DNA of 64,000 nt, taken from NCBI GenBank assembly GCA_010909165.1, contig MU008200.1, forward strand, positions 1 through 64,000. Direction: 5' to 3'. The notes beneath the pieces are model-generated. The model worked only from the letters and a program-made list of their open reading frames with translations. It was not told the DNA's origin and did no database searches. The first letter of the stretch is position 1, and each line of letters opens with the position of its first letter. The stretch is from Anthoceros angustus (Eukaryota > Streptophyta > Anthocerotopsida > Anthocerotales > Anthocerotaceae). Shown piece by piece: positions 32,078 through 43,854 of this stretch. Position numbers and translations under genes: made by a program.

Positions 32078-33313
32078 TTACCAAATTAGGATCAAATTCA
32101 AATACGAAGTATATCTATCATCAATGTCTTTTAACCGCTTTCCCACACACACTGCTTGGCATAAAATTGCAATATCTTCAAAATCCTGCACAACAAAATT
32201 AAAACTGAAAAAAAGATGGAAATTAAAAAAAATAATTGTGCATATTTAAAACTTGCAAAAGACTCACCTTAGTATAACATGACGCTATGGAATCGTCAAG
32301 AGCTTTGATTGCTACCCTTGCCACCATCGGTGAGGAACGATCATGCAAAAGCGCTTGGCCCAGGCCATTTTGTACCCTTTTTTTGATAGAGAACCTTGAA
32401 TTGATTACAAAGACTCTTGATTGTACTTGGCTCCTTAGAATCCAGCAACTTGTATAATGCGTCATGCTGCTTAGAACTTAAGCTTTGCTGCTTAAGCTCT
32501 ATTTCAAGAGCATCTCCAACAAGCGACAAGAACGTAGAGAAAAAATCCATCAACCATTTCTTGGCTGCGGGATGTGCATCGTAAACAACAAAGGAGGCAC
32601 ACACGACATTGAAAAACTCTTCCATCCGGGTAATTTTCATACCATGCTGCACACATAAACAAAAATACTATTACAAATATTTATATCATACATATTGACA
32701 AAACTTTTCACCTTAATAAACTTTGATAAACGTACCTTTTCCATGATTGGATTCTTGAGATACCTAAGGCTTCTGCTTACGTAATTTCAAAATACGCTCT
32801 AGTTCCTGAACAACTGGCAAATATATAGGTCTTCTAGAGACAAGACAACAAGCTTTCTTTGAGAATTGGGTAAAGAGCCTCAAATGCTGAGTGCCATGCT
32901 GATGCATAGTACTTATCCACTATATCTTTAAGTACCTTGTCCATGTTACTAAAATGCCTTTCTTTGAGAATCAAGTGAAAAGCCTCAAATGGTGAGTGCC
33001 TTGCTGATGCATCGTACTCAACCAACATACTATCAAGAATCCTATCCATGTACTCAAGCGACATACTATCAAGCAACTTGTCCATGTACTCAAACGATAT
33101 ACTGTCAAGCATCCTACCCATGTCATGGAAACGCCTTTCTTTGGGAATCGGGTGAACATCCTCGAATGCTGAGTGCCCTACTGATTTGTCATACTCAACC
33201 AACATACTTTGAAGTATCTCGTCCAAGTCACTTAACCCATTGTCTAGGGCTTCGTCGTGAACACCAGAGAGTTTTTCGTTGTGAAGAGAGGATTCCATAG
33301 CATTCTCCTCCAT
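32078..33313 (-). pseudogene. Multi-exon gene of unknown function with frameshifts
   Basis: The first exon starts at ATG 33313 and its frame runs to 32834. It contains three related ~55-residue units, each with DxxL...EYD.S..HS.FE..H.I.KE.., plus a short LDSMSLEYMD repeat between them. After a frame break near 32770 the line NPIMEK joins by a GT-AG intron to the exon at 32646-32268 (VYDAHPAAKKWLMDFFSTFL and LSSKQHDALYKLLDSKEPS). A one-base excess in an A-run near 32385 breaks that exon. It is followed by QNGLGQALLHDRSSPMVARV and a last exon 32185-32078 (DFEDIAILCQAVCVGKRL). Helical and hydrophilic. I do not recognise the family. It is either decayed or carries sequencing errors. Confidence 0.5.
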
Positions 33314-33868
33314 ATTACAAAACAAAACAAAGGCTTTATAGAACAAGCGAACAGAATACAAGATCCACAATTAAGTACAAGATCACACACCTAGAACAAA
33401 AGCCCTATAAAGAAGTATAGAGCACTTCCATAGTTCTAATATAGTAACCTACTTCTATGGTAATCATGTACCTTATGGACCTAATATGATAATCGTAATA
33501 TGGTATTGAATAACATACATAATAACCAAGGAGCTACACCACAAAACACAGATAGTATTTTATTATAACATCCTTTCCCAGGAAACTACCTTAGTATATC
33601 CTCTACTTCCACTAAAACCCGCGGCGGGAATCTCGTGTGCGTCCACAGTAACGGAAATGCCCGATCAAGTTCGTATCGAGAATGGTCGTTACGTGCCGGG
33701 AAAGACAACCGCGAGGTCCCGGTCGCACCGAGCCTTGCCCGTTGCCGGCATTCTTTCCGCTTGGGTTGTCCTTTCTGTTTCTTTGTTGTTGGGAGTGGCT
33801 TGCTCTGTGAGTGCTTCTTGATAAAGGGCTTCCAAGAAGTTCAAAGCCCTTCGAGAGAAAGGGCTACC
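33314..33868. other. Upstream flank, little seen
   Basis: A TATAAAG-like element lies on the minus strand near 33335, suitable for the gene starting at 33313. Otherwise I see nothing. Confidence 0.3.
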
Positions 33869-34005
33869 TAGGATCCTTTGAAGAAAAAGGGTTCCCGCCT
33901 TTGAAGAAAACGGGCTTCCTGCCGTCGAAGAAAACGGGATTCCTGTCTTTGAAGAAAAGGGGATTCCTGCCTTTGAAGAAAAGGGCTTCCTGGCTTCGAA
34001 GTTCG
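33869..34005 (+). repeat. 27-bp minisatellite, about five copies
   Basis: Units built on TTTGAAGAAAACGGG.TTCCTGCC recur with a period near 27 and give an artefactual repetitive peptide. Confidence 0.8.
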
Positions 34006-34229
34006 CAAAATCACCATGGCCATCTTCTCCCCCGGCTCACCATGTACGGGATGAACATGTTTCCTACAAAGCAATCGAGGAACGAGGCGTGTGGCCAGCA
34101 ACACAGCTACACGCTGCAACAATGTGAGAAGTGTTTTGCCTGGTGCAAAATGTGCACATTTGGGAAGCCATGCGTTGCAGAACGGCAAACAGCGATCCTG
34201 CTCATATCATGAGACCAGGGATTTCTATC

Positions 34230-35260
34230 TGAGGTGCTTTGTCGCTGGCAATGTGGCAGTGTATTAAATATGTATTTGTGGCAGCCGCATACCGGCTGCG
34301 GCTGCCAGGCAGCCTAGAGCATGCTCGTGCCGTATGCAATGATGGCAGCGATCCCCAGTATGGAACGGGCTGGAAGCCCTTATTAGTTTGTACAACATTA
34401 TGCAAGAAGGCATTGTTGTATTTGGTTCTGTGACATTTGTATACCTCCTGCGCAAGTGTGGGCAAAGGGATTTGGAGAAGCGGAATTCGCAGCTTCATGG
34501 ACAGATGAGAGAACTCGCACATGAAACCGATGTGTTTCTAGCCAGCCTGGTAGACATGTATGGAAAGTGTGGCAGCTCAGAAGATGCTGAACAGCGTTTG
34601 ATAGCCCTTGGTGTAAAAGATGTGGTGATGAGGACTTCTCCTCATAGCAGGCAGGGCATGGGTAGGAAGCCCTTGATCTTCGAAGGCCAGGAAGCCCTTT
34701 TACCTTCATAGGTCAGGAAGTTATTCATTCAGTGCGTGCATAGATTCAGGGAGTGCTCCTGTTTTCCATGGCTGCCTGTGAGGATAACACGGAAGCCCTT
34801 CTTAATTTGGACAACATTATGCAAGCAGAAGGCATTGTTGCATTTGATTCTGGGGCATTTGTATGCCTGCTGCAGGCTTGTACAATGTGTGGGCCAAAGG
34901 ATTTGGAGAAGGGAATTTCCGCCGCTTCATGCACAGATGCGGGAACTAGGACATGAAACCGACGTGTATTTCTAGCCAGCTGCGGCCCGGTAAACATGTC
35001 TGGAAAGTGTGGCAGCTTCCCCGGGGGCCATCGGTCAGGAAGCCATCTATCGTCAAATCTCAGGAAGCCCTTTATCTTCACGAAGCCCTATACATACCTA
35101 CACATGTATGCAAAGTGTGGCAGCTTGGAAGATGCTCAAAGAGGTTTGACGGGCATGATCAGAAGGAGATGGTGATCTGGACTTCTCTTATAGACCAGGT
35201 TTTGTTACAGCAGGCGAGTCGTTGTCCAGGCGTTTCGTGTCTGGAGGACCTTGTACGCAA
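34230..35260 (+). pseudogene. PLS-PPR gene debris, several fragments
   Basis: The plus strand contains ALISLYNIMQEG-type helices, REL.HETDVFLASLVDMYGK followed by CGSSEDAEQR (34510-34600), a second fragment around 34800-34990 with the same order, and MYAKCGSLEDAQRG near 35106. The pieces repeat one another, are out of frame and carry stops. Relics of RNA-editing-type PPR genes. Confidence 0.7.
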
Positions 35261-35358
35261 TGCAATAACTACCAACCTGTACTGCGTCAATTACCATTGC
35301 GTGGGGAAACAAGAAAGGGTTACAAACGCGACTCCAATTGACTGGAGCCGGCCGGCCC

Positions 35359-36660
35359 TCACTTTGGCGCATTCACACGGCGGCAGTTGGAGCGGATTTC
35401 GCCTTGGTCTCCTGTGAGCACTTCCACACGACCGAGCTTGATCATGGCGGCCACAAACTTGGCGAAGAAGACATTCTGGTCCCGGGCCAGCGCAGTCACA
35501 CAGCTATGCGCGTCTGTGCTGCTGATGAGAGTCTGGTCGGAGGTGAGGACGCCCTTGCCCTGAATCAAATTGGTGAAGTACGAGGTGTCGAATCTCTTGG
35601 GCGTATCCACATCCAGGTTCACCAGCGTCTCATTGTTGGGCGTCGGGCAGCTGGATCTCAAGATCGCCCGCAATCCCTCGTTCAGCGATGGGTCGGCGGT
35701 TCTGTTCGGGGCGAAGCCCAGCCGGTTGAAGAAGGTGTTGCAACGGGCCCCCCCGATCGTGTGTGCTCCTGCATTCGTGCACATACAAAAGGGAATCTCA
35801 GAAACGCGGACGCCTGTGGAAATTCAGGGCATGGATTCGAGCTTGCATTGTATGAGGAGTTTGCAATTGGGCTGTACCGGAAAGAATGATCATCTCCTCC
35901 TGAGAGAAGCCCTTCCCAGCGAAGATCTGGATGAGCTGCGTCAGATTAAAGAAGGCGACCGGCAAGTTCGGAGGACCCACTTCGGTGGCGAGCGACACGC
36001 TGCCGTCCCGCCTTCCGGCTTCCACCTTCCAGTACGGCCCACCACTCTGCACGTAACCCAACCACCCTGTGAGCACTACACCTCGTCGGCCGGCCCAGAT
36101 CTGCCGGCTCCCGAACGCCGAAACGGAATAAAACCACTCACAATATGAACGCTGTCTCGGGCGGCGAAGATGATGACGTCTGCGCAAGATACCACCCCCG
36201 GACAAACCTTCTCTATCGCTGCCTTGGCTTCGTCGATCACATCCAGGCCCCGCAGAATCACTCCGGTTCCATTCTTCTCCGGGAGCACGCCGTCCACTTC
36301 ATCCAGCAGCACAGACGCATCGCACCCCTGGAATTTCATCACCCACCGAGCCCCTTCAGCACGGATGAACAATGCAGGACTGGGCAGTCTTGCCATATCC
36401 CCAAACTGCTAATCCCGCCCCAGGCTTACTCTGACGAAGCAGTCGTGGAAGACGGTCCTCAGCAGGCCTGCAGCAATGAAGTGCCGTTGGAAGTAATTCT
36501 TAGCCACCACGGCCTTCACGATCCTCTCCGCCTGCGGACAAGTGGCCCGGTAGAAGCCCACCTTGAGACCCTCCGCCCCCGATCCCTCCACCAGTACTCT
36601 CCGGAACATCAGCAGAGACGCCAGCAGGAGCATCGTCGCCAACCTCACGCTTCTCGCCAT
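35359..36660 (-). CDS. Class III (secretory) peroxidase
   Basis: Four exons, 36660-36430, 36327-36142, 36046-35878 and 35768-35359, joined at GT-AG borders to give 331 residues. Residues 1-26 form a signal peptide (MARSVRLATMLLLASLLMF). The distal haem site is LLRTVFHDCFV (catalytic Arg and His), then GCDASVLLD with calcium ligands, VVSCADVIIFAARD, SGGPYW.V..GRRDGS, and the proximal-haem motif LSGAHTIG split by intron 3. FDTSYF and the late cysteines are present. Secreted peroxidases use H2O2 to oxidise phenolics in the wall. Family members usually read LRLHFHDCFV; the TV here is unusual. A TATA-like TATATC lies near 36972. The frame is intact and looks functional. Confidence 0.93.
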
Positions 36661-39600
36661 GATGCCCACAAACTTCAAGTACCACTCCGGATCGTAGTGC
36701 CCAGCAAAGAAGGGGCAGGTGTGGTGCTACCGGACTCCGGAAGAACAGAAAAGCTTGAGCCTCGGAATTTCGGGCTCCCAGCGCGAGGATGCTGTGGTCC
36801 AAATGGATTGCGAATGCGAGTACGGTTACGAGACTGATCAGTTCTCACGAATGGCATGGAAGCGAGGCGGGAACGCATGCGAATTGAAACGGGATGCGAG
36901 GTGTAGGCGGGATTTGTGGTGTGTGAGGACGGGAATTGCTGGAAGCCGATTTGAGGCAGCGCGGGAGTGTTGATATACTACCCGGACCACGCGACTGTGT
37001 CGGCCGGCAGGGCGACTGAAACAGCTCAGTCCCGGGCTTGACTGTGAAATAGTTGACCCTGGTCCACAACGTGTTGCTTAATTCGAATTAGCCGGCCCGC
37101 GTATCCTCACTTCCAGGGCCGGCATGAAGTCCGCTTTTTACACAAACGGAGTCATTATCCGGGACCACTTATGTCTACCCACGCGTTGTTTGATAGCGCT
37201 CGATTCTCCTGATGCTGCCTTTCTTCCTTGCTAATGCCGACAAACTTCCTTTTGCCTTCCTTCCTGATGCCGTGTCTCGTTTTTGATGCTCGCGTTCCTC
37301 TGGCTCCACCTGTCACTAACCTAGTGCTACGACCTTTACCTTTACCTTTACAAGAGATTGATTCCCGCACTTCCCGCGCTTTCGAGCTCACTGTAGGGAG
37401 CCCCGGGCCGCCATAGGAAGGGACGAGAACGAAAAAGGGGTATGAAAGTGTTTGGGTAATTGCTAGGTCTCAAAGTGTTTGGTAAATTGGTGGCTCTTAT
37501 TGCATCACGGAAGCCTCTCAACTCACATCGTAGAAAGTTGAGATTTGTATTGAAACCTCTTGAACGGGATGTGGATGTGGAAGAGATCCCCGGGAAGGGA
37601 AGTTAAATATGTAAGGAGTGAATTCAATTTGGTCTTTTCTAGCTTGACCCACACGTACAAAATCTTCATAGCTATGACCAATAACTTAAGTCTTGAGGAC
37701 CTGTTGATATTGGTGAGATGATTCCTATGTGGGCGAGTGACACGAGGATGGCAGGTTGCTAACGAACTGGTGTTAGGTGAATCAACATCTTTTATCGCAG
37801 TTCTTTCTTGCACTATAAGATGAATTTTGTTAGGATGAGCATCTCATTTTCTTCTCAAATGAGCTCAAAGGTGGAGGCTATATAATTGCCCATGTCCCAT
37901 ATGGTTTGCTGTGGACTTCGGGAGGACAGTAGTAAAGGAAGACCTCAGCTTGGCACAAGAGGATAAGAGTTCGGAGTGAAGTCGAGGATGATCCTAAGTG
38001 GATTGTATGTACATTCATAAATGTTGTAGTCAAAATGACTCGTGCACTTGGAGGACCTCGTATTTGTGAATTGTTTATATCAGGGCACGGGGTTCACAAA
38101 GCTGCAGTTGAGGCGGATTTGTCCTTGTCAAACTAGGCGAGGACCTCGAGAAGGATTTCAAACTTGATCGAGGCGGCAACCAATTTGCGAAAAGAAAAAG
38201 AATCGTCAGCCGCATTTTCTTGGTGCTCTCTCAGCCGGAATTCCGGTCGTGCAGGACACTTTTTGTTGCCTCGAGGTTGGAGAAGTGAAGGTGACGTCGA
38301 TGTGGGTGAGTCCCGGGAAGACCCAAGAGCATAGTGTTGCAACCTGTTAGCTCAGCTACAGACCTGCGTCAACCGGTCGTCGAATTCAGGGTTCAGTCTA
38401 GAGTATGATCTTTCTGAACGATGGCGATTGGTAGCGGGTTGGTGAAGGTGGGGCACCGGGCTTGCACCATGGTATGGCCTCCTGTGCATGCACAGACAGC
38501 CCATGGCCATGCATGGCCCGTGCCCAGTCTCAGTGCAGGATCACCACATGTGCCAGGATCATGGATGGTGTCAGAATACTGCAGGGACGATATCGATGAC
38601 TGTTTGATGATGAGTCGGCCAGCCGTAAGATTTCTGGAAGGCAGGCCGGCAGCCTGCAGGGCAGTTATACTAACGACTGTCAGTGTACAGTGTACGATGT
38701 TGGGAATTATGGGTGACGTTCTAACTGCAAAGGCTGGTCAAATCATGGTGCACGGCAGCGCTGGCAGGAGCGGCGGCAGGTGAGACGGGAAGCCTGAATC
38801 GGAAGGAAGGACCTTGGACGAAATTAGGAGGATTCATGTGTTCGGGGATGAAATGCGCAATCGCCAGAGAGCGCTGGCACATTTCGTCTTCCGTGAAGAT
38901 CGGCCCTGGCCTGCGAAGATGTGCGCGTTGGTAGCCTGGTCGATCGAAGAAGGCGATGGGCAGGCTGGGAGGGCCTGCTCCGGTGAATCCATCTGTGAAG
39001 GTTGCAGTTCGATCGGCTAGCCTGCTCCCAACAAGCTGTCAAACAGTACTGACGAATCGCACCCCTTCCCACATTTCCAGTCATGCCAATGTCGATATCA
39101 TCAGCAGTCAAGACAAGTCTGTGTACAAGAACAACCTGCAGCAAACAGCAAGCACAGCAGCGGTAGCAGCTGTGAGCTGATGATTTTCGAACAGCTTCTC
39201 TGACACAGCAATCGTGAAGCACGCCTTCCGGGATGAAGCTATTCCTCCTCAACAGTAATCCTGCGCCACAACCCACAATGCGCGATTCGCTCAACCATGA
39301 ACGCAGGGCACGCAAAATCATTGGCTGAACCCTAACCTGTGGCCTGGGAGTCCACCAGGTCTGCTACCCTCAACTCCTTGGGCCGTCATTCGGATCAGCA
39401 CCCTCCTGCCCGCAATAATTAATGAGTCTCCACAACCTTGCCATTATTCCACCGTGCTCTCGCTGCTCCAGATCGATCTTCACCACCTGTTTAGACGGGA
39501 GAGAACGTGTTGCTCCAGGGAGAAGATGTCTTGCTCTAGAATGCCATCCGAGCAACTGAAGTCTTTGCCACTTCAATCTATCCTACATAGATCTATACAA

Positions 39601-40173
39601 AAACATGCTTTTTCTTCAAACCGAAGTCATTCTAACTAATACAACATCAAGCCCTGTGTGCGTGCCAACTTTGCCCACACCCCTCATCCACGTGAAGGCC
39701 TGCCAGGTTTCTTCCATATACATAGAGTACAACCATATTCAAGATCGTTATGCATAACGCCTTTGCAGTTTTGCCATATGTAATGGTGTTGACCACAGGT
39801 AGCATCCATGGCTGGATGGACGTTGGAAGGTAGGCCGCTAGATCCTTGTGCAGATGAAGGTTGGGTGATAGATATATACATACATATGTCCATAGCCAGC
39901 CTCTTATGGAAGACACGAGCAATGCATCCAAAAGAAGATGAACAAAATTAGAACATCCTGGTGTTGCCGATTTTGGCATAGGACCCAATTACCCTATGCG
40001 CCATCGCCCCTCAGCTGTATCGATAGAAATCGAAAATTCATACGGTTCGAAATCCATTTCGAAATGGAGGAAATTCCATTTCAAAGTGGAAATAGAACAC
40101 GCGATCGGACCCGAAAGCAGACATAAGATCTTATGCTAATGGTGCTTCATGATCCGGCCCTCTAAATGAGTCG
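36661..40173. other. Intergenic, no gene supported
   Basis: The peroxidase 5' flank lies up to about 37000. Beyond it only short frames in all directions are visible, without splice-linked or family-like content. Confidence 0.4.
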
Positions 40174-40300
40174 GTGATCGAAACGGTTTTTTGCAGGAAT
40201 CGATGCTGCGAAACGGCCCTTTGAATGAGTAAGCTTCGAAACGGCCCATTGAGGGAGTCGAAGATTCGAAACGGCCCTTGTCCTTTGAATGAATCGAGGT
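40174..40300 (+). repeat. Degenerate ~32-bp repeat CGAAACGGCCC
   Basis: CGAAACGG(CCC/TTT) followed by TTGA..GAGT(C/A) recurs four to five times with variable spacing. Confidence 0.6.
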
Positions 40301-40573
40301 TCTGGATACGATATGGACGGCCATCGCTCCCAGCTGTCCTTGACAGTTTTGGCCAAACGACGATCGCTCCACCCCCGGAATTGTTTGATTCTGAAATTTG
40401 CGGGACACGACACGTGGATACTGGTTTTATACCCGGACAAAATATGTACAGGATGTGTGTCTGTAGGGTTGCAACTTGCAGTCAGAAGCTGGGTACTTGT
40501 GTCGGATTCGCAGGAAGGGAATTTCCTAGGCAGTACTGAAATTTCCCCCTACAGCTTGCAGCCCATCACTGGT

Positions 40574-40650
40574 GAGGAAAGCAGGGAATGAAACATCACC
40601 CGAGGAAAGCTGGGAATGAAACATCACCCGAGGAAAGCTGGGAATGTCTG
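40574..40650 (+). repeat. 28-bp tandem repeat, 2.7 copies
   Basis: Units start at 40574, 40602 and 40630 (GAGGAAAGCTGGGAATGAAA), nearly identical. Confidence 0.85.
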
Positions 40651-40940
40651 TGGAACGCGTGTTGGCTTTGTCACTGCTTCCCGTTGACTTACTAAGCTGA
40701 GGTGAGGTTCTCAATCTCAATCCTGGTCTTCACAGCAAAAGGTAGAATTGGCATGTAGTGTGAAGGTGAAGTTTCCAGGATGTAGTTAACCTCGGGGCAT
40801 TCGCAAGGTCCTGCCTTCTCCCAGTTCGGAAAAAGAAAGATCCCTCTTTCTGATTCCGGTGCAGAGTTTTTGTACGTGTGTCGGAGCTGAGAATGGAGCA
40901 CCATTTGCGGGCATGGTGAGGAGAAATTGTGCTTCAAGTC

Positions 40941-42123
40941 ATGGACGAGGGTACTTACTGGGCGAGAGTTCAGAGGATCTTCAACATGATGGATATAAGG
41001 ACAGCGCTTGTGACTGATAAGCAGGTGGACGCTGCTGTAGAGCTTCTCAAGTCACACGACCCGTCCATTCCTCCAGAGAGGCTGGAAAGGGCCCGGAAGA
41101 TCAAGGATGCCGTGGTGCACCCTGATACTGGAGAGAAGATTCTGCTGCCACTACGGCTTTCCTTCATCATTCCTTGCAACCTTGTGCTGGACACCCTGAT
41201 GCTGTCGGCGAAGGGGCTCACCCAGAACGTGGCTGCTCAGTGGCTCAACCAGACGTACAACTGTCTGCATTACTATGCGAATAGGAATGCTTCAAACAAT
41301 GAGAGTCTTCGAAAAGTGGGTGAGGCCTATGTTGGAGCTACAGCCAGTTCTGTCGGGGCTGCTGTCGGGCTGAACGCCCTCCTGGACAAAATGCCTCCTG
41401 GGGGTCGCTGGTAATGTTCAAGACCTAAACTCCAGTCTCAAAACGTCACGTGCTAGGATCCACTGAGCTTGCCTGCACCCCCATGCTGCTGTGAGTCTGT
41501 TGAAAAGGTCCTACCCAAGCTCACTGAGTCACCACCTTCCTTGCTGTCTCTATGGTTCTTCTTCCAGGACACCCATAGCCCGAAGGTTAGTACCCTTCGC
41601 AGCAGTGGTAGCAGCGGATGTGCTCAACCTTGGGATCACTCGCAGGGATGAACTTCTGCAAGGCGTCAAAGTTTATGACAGCAATGGTGATGAAATCGGT
41701 CGGAGCAAGGCTGCTGGACTGCGAGCTGTGGGTGCTTGCATAGGTGGCCGAGTCTTTGCTGCTGCTCCAATACTTGTTATTCCTCCTCTCATCATGCACA
41801 GGTGAGATGGAGGAGTCGCCTTCCTCACCAAACTCGTATCTCTTCATCCTCAAGTTGTTTCTCTTCATCCTAACGCCGAATCCTGCTTGGTTTCTTTGTG
41901 CAGGTTGGAGTCCAGCAGCCTGTTTGTCCGTAGGCCATACCTTAAGACACCAACTCTCATGGCCCTAATAGGCATCTCAATCCAAGCTGCCGTGCCTCTT
42001 GTGTTTGGCATATTCAAGCAGCAGGCAAGTGTGGATGTCCGGAAGCTGGAACAGGAGTTCCACCACAGGGTTGACAGACACGGACAAGCTGTAAGGCATG
42101 TCCACTACAACAAAGGCGTATGA
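40941..42123 (+). CDS. Sideroflexin (mitochondrial amino-acid carrier family)
   Basis: Three exons, 40941-41410, 41568-41801 and 41904-42123, all with GT-AG borders, give 307 residues. Family landmarks are in order: TYWARVQRIFNMMDIRTAL, HPDTGEKILLPLRLSF, a WLNQTYNCLHYYANR block, VGEAYVGATASSVGAAVGLN, RLVPFAAVVAADVLNL, GITRRDELLQGV, then FAAAPILVIPPLIM and the last hydrophobic stretch before FGIFKQQASVDVRKLE. Animal sideroflexins (SFXN1-type) carry serine across the inner mitochondrial membrane. The start at 40941 gives a protein slightly shorter than the usual ~320, so a small upstream exon is possible. Five or so membrane segments are expected. Substrate in plants is not known to me. Confidence 0.9.
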
Positions 42124-43190
42124 CATGGAAGCCTGTCAGCCAATTGCAGTGGAGAATCATCCTCTCACATTTTTTTTCTGCACCTGCGCACTAGCTGGTA
42201 TATCGGTGTTGTACAGATTCTTTAGCACTCATATTGATTGCATTGGTTTCTTAAGCCTCCATGGACCATGTACACCCAGTGGAAGTGCAAAGTGATTTCC
42301 AAGGTGGAAGAACACTGTAAGCTTATGCCCCAGTTCAGAGAACCTTCGGCGTGACCTAGTGACGCAGGTGCTGAACAGCTGGAGATATTTGTAGAGAGAA
42401 GCCTGAAATTTTAAAGGTCGAGGAGATAGGAAGATAGGCACACTGCAGCAGGAGTGATGATACCTTTCGAATGCCGAGAGGAAGGAGGAAGATAAGCCGT
42501 ACTGTGAGACACTCTCTTCGCACCACACAAGAACAATCCGAGCCGTAAAACCTGGACTGGTCGTCATATGCACCCTTCATAGCCAACAGCCCTACACATG
42601 GTACCAGGACGGAAAGATTATAATAATGCTGGGCTTTGGTTCCGTATCGAGGAACAACTCCAGGTGTCTTCGTCGTGTGCAACCAAGTCAACTTCTGAAC
42701 ACACGATCTCTAATACGGCTAACGGTGTTTCAGGGCTAGACGAGGTGCATTCAAACTCGAAGGCTTGCGGAAGGAGCAACGGAGACGACTTAGGTGTGAA
42801 GTGAGATGATTGCGAAGATGTCAAGGGCTCAGCTTGCAACAAGGCCGAGTGCGTTTTCCCACAAACATCACATTGATTTCAACCTCAGATCGTGGCAGAT
42901 CTCTCAAACAAATTCACAAATTCCAGAACTAAGAACACTGGAATGGCTGCAATCTAAGAAGCAAAAAACTAGTTTGCGGAACCAGCAAGCTCGTCCAGGG
43001 CCTGCAACAGAGAATCTTTGATCCGCCAACGCCGATGGCTCGAAGATGGGAGGATCGCCCGCGGTGCACATCCTGAGATAAAAGCGGTGGCCGACAAGCA
43101 GCGATGGCGCCTGAAGCTGTGGATCTGTCATTCCACAAGACCCAAAACCCCGGAGTAGCCAGATTGCAGGTCCACAACTCGGTTTCAGAC
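42124..43190. other. Intergenic, no gene supported
   Basis: The sideroflexin 3' flank is followed by short frames. The minus-strand frame down to 42904 continues the possible exon at 43191-43330 but has no family-like content. Confidence 0.3.
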
Positions 43191-43715
43191 CTTGTGAAAT
43201 GACAGACTCATAGCTGTAGATCTGCTTCCAGAGATCCTTGGCAACCATCGGCGTCCAGTGATCCACCGCCTTGTCAGTCCTGAAGCATACCGGACGCCTG
43301 TACAAGTGTCCCCCACCACCGCCATACAAGCTGGGAAGAAGAAACAAACACCGTCCAGATGGCATCCAGACGAACGCAGGATATCCTACTATAGCAATGA
43401 AAGGCACACAAACAAGCCAAGATCGCAGCCAGAGAGACGAAGCAGAACCACTACCTTCCACAACATAGACCATGAAAGTGAGTCACCTTTGAGACACAAT
43501 CTTGAAGAGAAACAAGTGCAAGGCAATCTGGCACAGGAAATCCAGGAGCACAATCGACCCTGGCGTGGCTCTGCGCTTGAGCTCAGAGCTGGACACATCA
43601 AATGTGATGTGAGGACGGAGGGACGGAAGAGTCACCAGCAGGAGGTAACGACTCCGCACCGGCCAAGAAACCCACCTTCCTCCAAACGCACACAAGAACG
43701 CTCTCGGGGATCTGA
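43191..43715 (-). CDS. Possible two-exon fragment of an unknown gene
   Basis: A minus-strand frame (43715-43487; YLLLVTLPSLRPHITFDV, IVLLDFLCQIALHLFLFK) ends at a GT donor. It joins in frame, through an AG acceptor at 43331, to an exon at 43330-43191 (YGGGGGHLYRRPVCF, DHWTPMVAKDLWKQIYSYES) that ends at another GT. The frame-preserving canonical splice is the main support. No start codon is visible, the upstream end may be a CTCAG acceptor near 43716, and I do not recognise the sequence. It may be chance. Confidence 0.25.
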
Positions 43716-43854
43716 GGTTTTAGAATGATAGCTGCTCTCTTGGAACGAAGCTTGGCCGGGCTCCGTAACTGTCAGCTGCGCAGTCCGGGGCGACCCCGGT
43801 GCAGGCCGAGTTGGACCCCGTCTTGGCGCTGTCCACGGGTAAGCGTAAACCCTA

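Noticed and set aside
38824-39321. 165-residue minus-strand ORF
   Set aside because: Ser/Arg/Cys-rich shadow-like composition, no start support, no homologous motif, no splice partner.
41491-41805. Independent ORF in the sideroflexin locus
   Set aside because: It is exon 2 of the sideroflexin gene read with its intron.
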